From a virus, in the IMG/VR virus record IMGVR_UViG_3300033156_001401, positions 1 to 43,749 of that record: a stretch of 43,749 nucleotides of DNA; one strand, given 5' to 3'. A program made the translations under genes and the position numbers. The notes under the pieces were generated by a model that ran no database searches, was not told where the DNA came from, and saw only the letters and a program-made list of their open reading frames with translations. Of the stretch, positions 37,474 through 43,749 are shown piece by piece (positions within the stretch are counted from its first letter, which is position 1; each line of letters begins with the position of its first letter).

Positions 37474-38411
37474 CACATCTCCATGTCGAGAACTTGTTGA
37501 TCTACTTCATCTAGCTGTTGCTTGACCGGAACTTCGGGCTGCGCCGACTTTGGTCTCCTTCCCGTCGCGGGCCTGGATTTCTTTCGCCGTGCAGAACGAG
37601 CCTTGAATTTCTGCGCGAGCGCTTCGGCCTTCGACGCGGCCCCGTTGGTCTTGTTGGCATCCGGCTCGGGCTCGGGGAATGCTTCGTCGATAGTCGTAGT
37701 GCCGTCCCGAATCGCGTTGTAAAGCCCGACGAGGACCTCGAGATGCTCTAGGCCAATGTCTTCGACACTCGGCACCTCCAGCTTGGCCAAGAGCCTGTCT
37801 TCAAAGATGCCCATCTTTGCGAAGGCCTCAATGGCCTTCATCCTGCGCTCGGACAGTGTCGAGGCGTCGCCAATGGCAACCCTCCGAGCCGCGTCATAGA
37901 TCGGCTTTACTAAAGCCTTTGGTACGACGCGAAAGATCGCGTTGCGAAGCGCAATTGAGCAGGCCGCATTCTTGGTCATTTCGATCATGTCGCGGCTATA
38001 TCGCCGGCCGTGCTTGTCCACGATCCGGCGGGACACCTCAACGCTGGCGCTGATATTCCTCTCTAAGTCGAAGCAGATGCCCTGTGCCACGACCGTGTGA
38101 GCAGTCTCCTGAACTACCCGAGCAGCGTAGCGCAAGTTACCGTAGGACGCGCCAATGATTTCCGCCAAGCGGACACTCTCGCCGCGAATAACCTTTCCCT
38201 CTCGCGGGAGTGCATAGATGCATGACTTGGCTGTATCCTCGTCGAGCGTTGCCAAGCTCATGGCCTCTTGCTGAAACTTCTTGATGGATCGCGGATAGCG
38301 CTTCGCCGTGGCGATCGCCGTGTCAATCTCGGCTTTGCTGATGACCTCCAGGGCAGAGGCCTCTTCCTGAACCTCAACCAGCTCGTAGCGCACGTCTTCA
38401 CTTTCGCTCAT
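37473..38411 (-). CDS. Probable single-strand annealing protein paired with YqaJ
   Basis: 312 aa. A conserved phage type: KRYPRSIKKFQQEAMSLATL, SCIYALPREGKVIRGESVRL, AEIIGASYGNLRYAARVVQE, FDLERNISASVEVSRRIVDK, MTKNAACSIALRNAIFRVVP, KALVKPIYDAARRVAIG. The C-terminus is a basic linker (KARSARRKKSRPATGRR) and an acidic tip (QQLDEVDQQVLDMEM) like SSB-type tails. It directly follows the YqaJ exonuclease with ATGA overlap, the usual exonuclease/annealase pair. The annealing role is inferred from this pairing. Confidence 0.65.
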   Translation of the reverse strand: MSESEDVRYELVEVQEEASALEVISKAEIDTAIATAKRYPRSIKKFQQEAMSLATLDEDTAKSCIYALPREGKVIRGESVRLAEIIGASYGNLRYAARVVQETAHTVVAQGICFDLERNISASVEVSRRIVDKHGRRYSRDMIEMTKNAACSIALRNAIFRVVPKALVKPIYDAARRVAIGDASTLSERRMKAIEAFAKMGIFEDRLLAKLEVPSVEDIGLEHLEVLVGLYNAIRDGTTTIDEAFPEPEPDANKTNGAASKAEALAQKFKARSARRKKSRPATGRRPKSAQPEVPVKQQLDEVDQQVLDMEM

Positions 38412-39289
38412 GATTCGGTTCCTTTCTTCTTGATCCGCAGAATTCGTATGTCCTTGGCCTCAACTGTGTAGCCCCGACGATGCTCCAGCAGGTATGTGAC
38501 GACTCGCCCGTTCCCGGGATCGCCAGCCTCGGCGTCGCCCATGGCCGCCAGCAGGGCGGCTTGGGCTTCTTCCTTGCGTTTGCGGGCTTCGGTTTCGGCT
38601 GCCCGAGCGGTTTCATAGGCCTCAACTAGGGTCGGATCGATGGGAACCGTTTTGTTGGGCTCGCGGCGGATCCGCTTGAGGATCTCTAGTCGGATTCGCG
38701 CCTGAGGCGGCGGGGTTCGCGTCAGGACGTATTGATGCCAGAATTCCAAGTCCCGATCGACGATCGCTTCGACGAGCTCGTTCTGTCGTTGGATCCGATA
38801 CATCAAATACCCGCGACCGCCGATCAGACAGGGCACCCAGGCGATTCGATATTGCGAGCCCAGCACGGCAAACTGATGGTGCACCTGAACGATTACCCGG
38901 TCCGGCACTTCGTCTGTTCCCGGCTCGCCATATTGGTCATACTCCGGGGATGGGCCCATGATCGCGCACGTTTTCGCTTCAATGATCTCGGGCCTATCCT
39001 TGACGATTGCGTCGAGAGTCGCCCGGAGCACAGGGTTCTCTCGCGAGACCCGGCGCTGATTACGCACGATCTTGTAGCCCAGCTCGGCCGCAGCCCAGGA
39101 CAGGACCGATCGCTCAAGGCGTTGGCCAGCAAGCATCGCCGCAGACGCCGGGCTCTCGTCCATCGGAAAGACCTTGCTGGCCCACACATCCGCCGGCGTT
39201 CGATACGGATCGACCCCGACGATTGCAGGGGCGTCGCTCGCGCCAACTCCGCCCCGTCTCCACTCGCGTTGTCTCTCAGTAAGTGGCAT
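38408..39289 (-). CDS. YqaJ-family viral exonuclease
   Basis: 293 aa from the ATG at 39289 with GGAGG 6 bases upstream. YqaJ features: GGVGASDAPAIVGVDPYRTP, ADVWASKV, MLAGQRLERSVLSWAAAELG, then the PD-(D/E)XK part RATLDAIVKDRPEIIEAKTC and VQVHHQFAVLGSQ. The catalytic acids are Asp in ATLDAI and Glu-x-Lys in IIEAKT. It makes 3' single strands for recombination. A helical C-terminus (TARAAETEARKRKEEAQAAL) is an extra. It overlaps both neighbours by a few bases. Confidence 0.85.
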   Translation of the reverse strand: MPLTERQREWRRGGVGASDAPAIVGVDPYRTPADVWASKVFPMDESPASAAMLAGQRLERSVLSWAAAELGYKIVRNQRRVSRENPVLRATLDAIVKDRPEIIEAKTCAIMGPSPEYDQYGEPGTDEVPDRVIVQVHHQFAVLGSQYRIAWVPCLIGGRGYLMYRIQRQNELVEAIVDRDLEFWHQYVLTRTPPPQARIRLEILKRIRREPNKTVPIDPTLVEAYETARAAETEARKRKEEAQAALLAAMGDAEAGDPGNGRVVTYLLEHRRGYTVEAKDIRILRIKKKGTES

Positions 39290-39611
39290 GTGCGGCCTCC
39301 ACGAGATGTGCGCCTTGCGGGGTAACATCGAGCTTTGATTGGTAAACTGGAACAGTGACGATCGTATGGTCTCGATGCTCGTCGCAGCTCGCCTGGCTGT
39401 GCGCAAACGCGCAGCCGCAGTCCACGCACCAGTGCCAGACGTGATACAGGCCGAGGCTGCCGGGGATCGTGCTGGCGAGGACGGGGCCGAAGCCCATCTC
39501 GCGCAGCGCCAGCTCCAGGGCCCTGCCAGGATCGACTTCGCCAGCCAACATCTCGCGCAGCGCCTTCTTATCCTTGCGCTTCAGCGCGTTTGCTATGTCG
39601 TACCAACCCAT
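39276..39611 (-). CDS. Hypothetical zinc-site protein
   Basis: 111 aa: MGWYDIANALKRKDKKALRE, MLAGEVDPGRALELALREMG, then HVWHWCVDCGCAFAHSQASC with DEHRDH, a Cys/His set for one zinc. GGGAGG precedes the ATG. It overlaps the YqaJ start by 14 bases. Not recognised. Confidence 0.6.
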   Translation of the reverse strand: MGWYDIANALKRKDKKALREMLAGEVDPGRALELALREMGFGPVLASTIPGSLGLYHVWHWCVDCGCAFAHSQASCDEHRDHTIVTVPVYQSKLDVTPQGAHLVEAAHATY

Positions 39612-39699
39612 ATGACACCTCCCATTGATCGCGTTTCAGGAGCAGTTCCCCGTATCGGCCGCATATAGCGAGGACAGACTCGGATTCGGTTGCGGCGAC

Positions 39700-39870
39700 T
39701 CATTCCTCACCCCCCTTCGGCCCGGCGAGGATGCAGCCGAACAGCAAGCCGATTAGGCCGCCGGCGGTGAACCAGCGCACGTGTGGCGCCGTCCACAACA
39801 GCCACGCCCATAGCGATATGCCGGCAATCAGCGGCAGCACCCAGCCGAGCCAGACGGCTGCCGCCCACAA
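39700..39870 (-). CDS. Two-span small membrane protein, start uncertain
   Basis: About 56 aa if it starts at the TTG at 39870 that follows GGCGAGGAG. Two membrane spans: AVWLGWVLPLIAGISLWAWL and WFTAGGLIGLLFGCILAG, with a charged end GPKGGEE. The frame is open far upstream but that part overlaps the next gene and looks like a shadow. Possibly an exclusion or membrane-stress phage protein. The 88-base gap to its left holds nothing clear. Confidence 0.5.
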   Translation of the reverse strand: MWAAAVWLGWVLPLIAGISLWAWLLWTAPHVRWFTAGGLIGLLFGCILAGPKGGEE

Positions 39871-39899
39871 CTCCTCGCCGTCGCGTCCCTGCCCGCCGA

Positions 39900-40187
39900 T
39901 TACGAGAGGCGGTTCGAGACGCGGTTCTCGTACGCCCGCTCGGCCGCGATCGCCATCATCTCCCGAACCAGCTCCGCCCAAGCTCGAGGACCAGCGGCCA
40001 AAAGCATTAACGCTGCCTTGCGCCTCGCCGGCGGCCAGGCTTGAGTCGCCTTGGTGACCCGCACGCCGAGGGCACTGCTGATTTCGCGGCACGTCAGCGG
40101 CGCCAGATCGTCCGTCTCCAGGAGCTCCGCGAGCAGTTGGGCGAGCTCTCGCGACGCTCGTAGTTGGGTTTGGTTGTCCGGCTCCAT
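39900..40187 (-). CDS. Hypothetical protein, HTH-like
   Basis: 95 aa from the ATG at 40187, with GGAGGG 7 bases upstream. Mostly helical: NQTQLRASRELAQLLAELLE, APLTCREISSALGVRVTKAT, QAWPPARRKAALMLLAAGPR. The LTCREISSALGVRVTKATQA part looks like a helix-turn-helix. Unknown role; early operon. Confidence 0.55.
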   Translation of the reverse strand: MEPDNQTQLRASRELAQLLAELLETDDLAPLTCREISSALGVRVTKATQAWPPARRKAALMLLAAGPRAWAELVREMMAIAAERAYENRVSNRLS

Positions 40188-40324
40188 CGCGGCGCCCTCC
40201 CCTTTGGGCATCGGTCAACGTCCGCGCCGCGTCCCGCCCCATTGCCTGGGTGGTTAATCCGCTGTCCATGTTTCCTCTCCCGCGCCTGAGAGGCCTGCTG
40301 TAAGCTCACTTCAGAACGATGGGA

Positions 40325-40669
40325 CTACATAGACACAAACCGCGACCGATCCAGCGCCTCGACGCCCGCCTGCGTCAGGAGCACGATCGGCTTGCCATGC
40401 CAGCGGCCGTCACCGCTCGGCCGCGATTTAACGACGACCCGATACTGCGAGGCCTTGCCGATGGACCAGTTGATCTCGAGCGGCCCGGTGTTGGCCTCAA
40501 GGAGTTCCAGCCCCTCCAACAGGTCGTCGATCAGCTGGATCCGGCCATCCGGCAGCTGCACGTACCCAAGGCCAAGCTTCCGCGCGGCCCGGAGCAGTTC
40601 AGACGGACTGGAGCGTGTCGGAAGCCGATGTGGTTTGGGCGCTTCGGTGCAGATGGGAATCATGCTCAT
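40325..40669 (-). CDS. Hypothetical protein
   Basis: 114 aa from the ATG at 40669 with GGAGG 6 bases upstream. Segments: SSPSELLRAARKLGLGYVQL, PDGRIQLIDDLLEGLELLEA, YRVVVKSRPSGDGRWHGKPI, VLLTQAGVEALDRSRFV. Small alpha/beta protein, not recognised. The 137-base gap to its left (40188-40324 side) shows no feature. Confidence 0.6.
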   Translation of the reverse strand: MSMIPICTEAPKPHRLPTRSSPSELLRAARKLGLGYVQLPDGRIQLIDDLLEGLELLEANTGPLEINWSIGKASQYRVVVKSRPSGDGRWHGKPIVLLTQAGVEALDRSRFVSM

Positions 40670-40695
40670 GTCGCGCCTCCTGTTGTTGGTGGCGA

Positions 40696-40932
40696 CTACC
40701 CGATGATCCTGTCTTGCAGCCGGCGCACTCGCGCGGGCTGCACCCGTTGCTCGCATCGGTGGAGATACTCGTTGAGGTCGTCCCGGTGGATCCGCCAGAA
40801 GGGTCGCTCGCCTCGTCCATGGTGGCGGAATGCTCGCAGATCACCTGCATCGATGAGTCGCCGAACCGTACTCTTGCCGAGCCCAAGGAATTCGGCCGCC
40901 TGGCTGATGTTGAACCAGACTCGCTCGCTCAT
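40696..40932 (-). CDS. Excisionase-like helix-turn-helix protein
   Basis: 78 aa of the MerR-like HTH_17/excisionase group: NISQAAEFLGLGKSTVRRLI, DAGDLRAFRHHGRGERPFWR, IHRDDLNEYLHRCEQ. Binds short DNA sites and bends DNA; in temperate phages it may direct integrase toward excision. It overlaps the RHH-like gene upstream by ATGA and lies about 1.7 kb from int on the other strand, being the second gene of the early operon. Confidence 0.75.
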   Translation of the reverse strand: MSERVWFNISQAAEFLGLGKSTVRRLIDAGDLRAFRHHGRGERPFWRIHRDDLNEYLHRCEQRVQPARVRRLQDRIIG

Positions 40933-41141
40933 CGCGCGTGGGCCTCCTGAGCACTCGCTGGCAGCACTCTCTTCGGCGAAGGGAGTTTGTCGGGATCGAA
41001 GCCCCGGGATCGGAGCTCCTTGTTGAGCACGTAATCGAGCTCCTGCTGCAGCGAGCCGCGCTCGTCGATGGCCGCCAGGAACTGAAGTTTCCGAACGGTC
41101 GTCAGCCAGACTTTGACAGGTTTCGAAGTTCGGTCGAGCAT
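40929..41141 (-). CDS. RHH-like small regulator, first gene of the leftward operon
   Basis: 70 aa from the ATG at 41141. The start SKPVKVWLTTVRKLQFLAAI then DERGSLQQELDYVLNKELRS resembles ribbon-helix-helix proteins (a strand followed by two helices). The promoter in front has its -10 only 9 bases from the ATG, so the mRNA should be almost leaderless and no ribosome site exists. Leaderless regulators at a divergent switch recall lambda cI. It may control the early promoter. Confidence 0.6.
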   Translation of the reverse strand: MLDRTSKPVKVWLTTVRKLQFLAAIDERGSLQQELDYVLNKELRSRGFDPDKLPSPKRVLPASAQEAHAR

Positions 41142-41150
41142 GGTAACTAC

Positions 41151-41179
41151 AAGATACTCTAGAGTGACTAGATTGTCAA
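41151..41179 (-). promoter_or_regulatory. Leftward early promoter
   Basis: On the minus strand a perfect TTGACA (41179-41174), a 17-base spacer and TATCTT (41156-41151). Expected start is near 41144, three bases before the ATG. It is the best sigma-70 promoter seen in the window and would drive the long early operon. Confidence 0.7.
41165..41178. promoter_or_regulatory. Operator candidate over the -35 box
   Basis: TGAC (41165-41168) and GTCA (41175-41178) form an inverted pair with 6 bases between, overlapping the -35 box. GTAAC also occurs three times in the divergent gap (41143, 41219, 41236). These may be binding sites for the two flanking small regulators. Confidence 0.4.
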
Positions 41180-41260
41180 GGCGTCGTCCCGAAAAAGCGA
41201 CTTGTAAGTGATAGTACAGTAACGCTTGACGCATCGTAACTATTGGTGACAATGGGGGTT

Positions 41261-41614
41261 ATGGCAAAAAACCGAAGACAATATGCGGTGAAAGTAGCAG
41301 CCCCGGTAGTTGAAGAATTCCTCCGCCTCGTCGAGGAACTTCGCTCGGTCAGCGGGCAAAAGATCGAGCAGTCCTCCGTTTGCGGCGGCGCAATCCTTTT
41401 CTTCCTCGAGCAGGATCGGGCAACGCAGCTCAAATATGCTGCTATGGCAAAGAGTTATGATTTACACCGTGCCTCTCAGGTGCTTGAGGCACAACAAGCC
41501 GCAGCCGAGGAGGCGGAGGCTGCTGCGGCCAAGGCAGCGGCGGATCGAGCTCGCAAAGTAACTCCCGCGCAAGAGCGATCAAAAAGGCATCGCAAAAGGA
41601 AGGCAGAAGAGTAA
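41261..41614 (+). CDS. Small basic DNA-binding-like protein, divergent from early operon
   Basis: 117 aa from the ATG at 41261 (G-run directly upstream). N-half: RRQYAVKVAAPVVEEFLRLV, EELRSVSGQKIEQSSVCGGA, ILFFLEQDRATQLKYAAM, an RHH-like layout. C-half: Ala/Glu helix (VLEAQQAAAEEAEAAAAKAA) and a basic tail RSKRHRKRKAEE. It is the first gene of the rightward arm, facing the early promoter, so it is the best candidate for the lysogeny repressor, though it is not CI-like. The long helix could also indicate a partition or nucleoid-type protein. Confidence 0.55.
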   Translation: MAKNRRQYAVKVAAPVVEEFLRLVEELRSVSGQKIEQSSVCGGAILFFLEQDRATQLKYAAMAKSYDLHRASQVLEAQQAAAEEAEAAAAKAAADRARKVTPAQERSKRHRKRKAEE

Positions 41615-41726
41615 CGATGCAGCTTATCGCCTCATCGCGGTTGCTTGGAAGTCGCATATCCTGTTGCAGAGGAAAAGGTTGCGCGTCCCAACGATCCATG
41701 ATTCACCCCTTGAGACCGATCGGACG

Positions 41727-41754
41727 TTAGCCGTTTGTTAGGGGGCAGTATAAT
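41727..41754 (+). promoter_or_regulatory. Rightward promoter with consensus TATAAT
   Basis: TATAAT at 41749-41754, with a weak -35 TTAGCC at 41727-41732 (16-base spacer). It lies in the 182-base gap before the membrane protein gene and would transcribe the two envelope genes and possibly int in the lysogen. The gap otherwise holds nothing. Confidence 0.5.
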
Positions 41755-41796
41755 GCAAGTCAATGGGCCAGTCAACCGCTCATTCGGAGGGGAACG

Positions 41797-42315
41797 ATGA
41801 GCGATGCGCCAGCACCCAAGCCCGGGTCGGGCTCGCTCGAATTCGATTGCCCGTTGTGCGATGGCAGGATCGTGCTGGCATCGGTCCCGGAGGCGGCGCG
41901 CGTCCGATGTCCGCACTGCAAAGAAACCGTCCCCACACCTGATGCCAAACGGAAAGCAAGACAGAGCCAAAAAGTTCAAGAGCCTGCCAGCACGCCGAAG
42001 ACCCGTCCTCGAAAACAGAAGCCGCCGCCGCTCCCAGGCGATTCCCTGCAAAACAGGGCCGGGTGCCTGGGTAGCTTCATTGTCCTGATGGCCATATTGG
42101 CTGGGGCTAGTGCCATCACCGCAGAGACAATGGCCGAAGCGATCGCCGGTTGGCAGATCGTCGGCGCCTGCCTGATCGTCTTTGCGTTATGCGTTTTCGC
42201 TGAGGGCTTCGCGCGGGCGCTAAATCTGCTGTCCACGCGTCTAACGCAACTCGAAAGACGGCTGGACGAAAACTCTTTTTCCACACGTAGCAATACTGAC
42301 AAGGGGGAACTATGA
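41797..42315 (+). CDS. Membrane protein with N-terminal zinc ribbon
   Basis: 172 aa with GGAGGGG before the ATG. Zinc ribbon FDCPLCDGRIVLASV ... RCPHCKE (about 17-45), a basic Pro/Lys linker, then two membrane spans (CLGSFIVLMAILAGASAITA; WQIVGACLIVFALCVFAEGF) and a C-terminal coiled coil LSTRLTQLERRLDEN. Expressed from its own promoter in the lysogeny arm, it may alter the host membrane, for instance to exclude other phages (inference). Confidence 0.6.
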   Translation: MSDAPAPKPGSGSLEFDCPLCDGRIVLASVPEAARVRCPHCKETVPTPDAKRKARQSQKVQEPASTPKTRPRKQKPPPLPGDSLQNRAGCLGSFIVLMAILAGASAITAETMAEAIAGWQIVGACLIVFALCVFAEGFARALNLLSTRLTQLERRLDENSFSTRSNTDKGEL

Positions 42316-42674
42316 AAGGCACGATTGCCGTCATTTTCGCATCGGTAGGCTTGCTGGCTGGCCAGGCGGTCGCCGCCCGGGGGAACCGCGCGTGTCCCCT
42401 CCGACTGCATCAGGATACGGCTATCATCGTTACGTCCCGCCCAGGCCTCAACCTGGCCCGGGGCAGGCGTCCGAACCTGGCGCGAGCGTGGCGATCCCGC
42501 TATTCCAGGGGCAGCAGACCTGCCCGTCGAAGGACGCGGCGTAAGCCGCGTTGGGACCTGCGCATCGACTACTACGATTCAGCCCGGCGCCGTGCCCGCA
42601 GGCAGTTCACCGTTCCGTTTGGCGCCAGCCGAATCGCTGGCCCGAGACAATACCGGGCATTGCCGGAGCGGTGA
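42312..42674 (+). CDS. Secreted basic protein, possibly degraded
   Basis: 120 aa. Signal peptide MKGTIAVIFASVGLLAGQAV ending AVAA, then a very Arg-rich chain (GRRPNLARAWRSRYSRGSRP, ARRRTRRKPRWDLRID). The ATG overlaps the upstream stop as ATGA and follows an AAGGGGG site. The mature part has unusual Arg-rich composition, so a frameshift after the signal is possible. Unknown role. Confidence 0.5.
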   Translation: MKGTIAVIFASVGLLAGQAVAARGNRACPLRLHQDTAIIVTSRPGLNLARGRRPNLARAWRSRYSRGSRPARRRTRRKPRWDLRIDYYDSARRRARRQFTVPFGASRIAGPRQYRALPER

Positions 42675-42675
42675 G

Positions 42676-43749
42676 ATGGCCCACGTCTATAGGCGCGGAC
42701 GCTATTGGTGGGCCAAGATCTACGTGAATGGCAAGCCGCTGTATAGATCCCTGCGGCTCCGCGCGGATCAGGTCCGCAAACGTGACGCCGAGGCGGCCGG
42801 CCGCGAGCTCGAGCGCAGGTTGCGGGCGGGCCGAGAACCCGTCTCGCCGACGCTGGATTGGATCAGCGCCGCCCAGCAGTACCTCGAGGCCTATCGCGTC
42901 CGCGATCGCCACAGGCCGCAAACTCACGAGACCCGGCGCTGTAAAATCGAGATTTTCTGCCGGCACGTCGGTGGCAAAAACCCAATCCCACCGGAGGCCT
43001 CCGCGGCTCGTGAGATCGTGGCTGACTATCTCCGCTCGAGGGCCCGCCGCTGGTCCGCGGCGACCGTGCGTGCCGATCAGCGATACCTCCATCACTGGTT
43101 CGGCTGGCTGATCCGCGAACAGTTGGCACCCTGGCCGGAGAATCCAGCGGATCGGCGACTCGTGGATTTGCCGGAATCTGAGCGCCATACACCAGAGGTA
43201 CTCAGCCCGGACGAGGACGCAGCCCTCGCCAAGGCTCTCCGCGGCAGTCGCCTCTGGCGGCTCTACTGCCTGATGCGCTGGTGCGGCCTGCGCACGGGCG
43301 AGGCTCTGGCCCTGGAATGGCGAGACGTCGATCTCGCCCGCAGCCTGCTGCGGATCCGCGAGACCAAGACGCACAGGGATCGCCAGATCCCCATCCCGGA
43401 TGGGCTCCGTCGCGAGATGCAATGCTGGTCGCGAGGCAGTCGCTTCGTGGCCCCGTCGCCGACCGGCAAACGCTGGTGCCGGCGGAACGCCTTGCGAGGC
43501 TGGGTACAGACCATACAGGAGGCTAAGCTCCCCCAATCATGCCAGCGGCCCTACGTATTGCGTCGCACATGCATCAGTCGAGCGCTTGAGGCAGGCCTAT
43601 CGCCGGCCTTAGCCGCCAAGCTCTTTGGCCACTCAATCGAAACCATGATGCGGTATTACGCCAACGTAGGGATTGAGGATGCGGCCAAGTATCTGTCCGG
43701 CCCGAAAAAGGTTGGCGCCGACGGTGACACGCGTTCGGAGGCCTGTTGA
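42676..43749 (+). CDS. int: Tyrosine-type integrase
   Basis: 357 aa from the ATG at 42676 (GGAG 7 bases upstream), ending at the last base of the window. N-terminal arm-binding part (HVYRRGRYWWAKIYVNGKPL), core-binding helices (about 60-150), catalytic domain with Arg206 in GLRTGEALALEW, Lys231 in TKTHRDRQIPI, Arg296 in YVLRRT, His319 in LFGHS and Tyr328 in MMRYY. The usual His of the HxxR box is Tyr293 here. It would recombine attP with the tRNA-Arg gene; attR must lie just to the right. Confidence 0.88.
   Translation: MAHVYRRGRYWWAKIYVNGKPLYRSLRLRADQVRKRDAEAAGRELERRLRAGREPVSPTLDWISAAQQYLEAYRVRDRHRPQTHETRRCKIEIFCRHVGGKNPIPPEASAAREIVADYLRSRARRWSAATVRADQRYLHHWFGWLIREQLAPWPENPADRRLVDLPESERHTPEVLSPDEDAALAKALRGSRLWRLYCLMRWCGLRTGEALALEWRDVDLARSLLRIRETKTHRDRQIPIPDGLRREMQCWSRGSRFVAPSPTGKRWCRRNALRGWVQTIQEAKLPQSCQRPYVLRRTCISRALEAGLSPALAAKLFGHSIETMMRYYANVGIEDAAKYLSGPKKVGADGDTRSEAC

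Noticed and set aside
39900-40269. N-terminal 120 codons of the long frame ending at 39700
   Set aside because: They overlap the 95-aa gene that has a strong ribosome site, and read as low-complexity Arg/Gly/Ala; only the two-span C-terminal part looks real.

Overview
The window is high-GC bacterial DNA: about 5 kb of host chromosome at the left, then an almost complete temperate siphovirus prophage of about 38.6 kb that ends, inside the window, with its integrase stop codon. The 30S protein S21 resembles planctomycete versions and several prophage proteins resemble planctomycete prophage genes, so the host is probably a Planctomycetota bacterium. That is inference from recognition by eye; no search was run.

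Host part (1-5088): C-terminal end of a ComEC/Rec2-type DNA uptake protein, rpsU, a SAM methyltransferase, and an O-antigen ligase-like gene split by a frameshift near 4010-4067. At 5088-5133 lies the 3' half of a tRNA-Arg (anticodon ACG) with no 5' half. This is the attL junction: the phage entered the tRNA gene, and the other junction lies beyond the right edge next to int.

Prophage, leftward transcription (about 41150 down to 5401): nearly all genes lie on the minus strand in tightly overlapping order. From right to left: (a) an early region with RHH-like and excisionase-like proteins, small hypotheticals, a YqaJ exonuclease with a likely annealing partner, a RuvC-like resolvase, a wHTH protein, an HhH protein, a Gp37/Gp68-type protein and a C5 cytosine methyltransferase; (b) a putative compact Cas12/TnpB-like protein, a 212-aa protein and a four-unit repeat array with CRISPR geometry (36-bp repeats, 30-bp spacers), followed by a replisome organizer whose gene carries iteron-like repeats; (c) a lysis/accessory block (holin, lipoproteins, small membrane protein); (d) a lambda-like head module (small and large terminase, gpW-position protein, portal, S49 protease with a nested scaffold start, cement protein, major capsid); (e) neck and tail genes with a predicted -1 frameshift in the tail assembly chaperone, a short tape measure and hub/fibre-like proteins; (f) a FliA/WhiG-type sigma factor as the last gene.

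Rightward transcription (41261-43749): a small basic DNA-binding-like protein diverging from the early operon, two small envelope proteins behind a good TATAAT box, and the tyrosine integrase. This is the likely lysogeny arm.

Most notable is the block 29419-31795: a phage-borne single-effector, adaptation-less CRISPR-like locus. The effector has an N-terminal zinc ribbon and no recognisable RuvC catalytic triad, so it may bind DNA without cutting it. The fourth repeat unit is exactly in phase but inverted. Other points worth following: the slippery 9-A run that supplies the missing gpGT extension, the scaffold start inside the protease, the doubly open dcm region, and the iterons inside the replication gene. 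No endolysin and no CI-like repressor were recognised.
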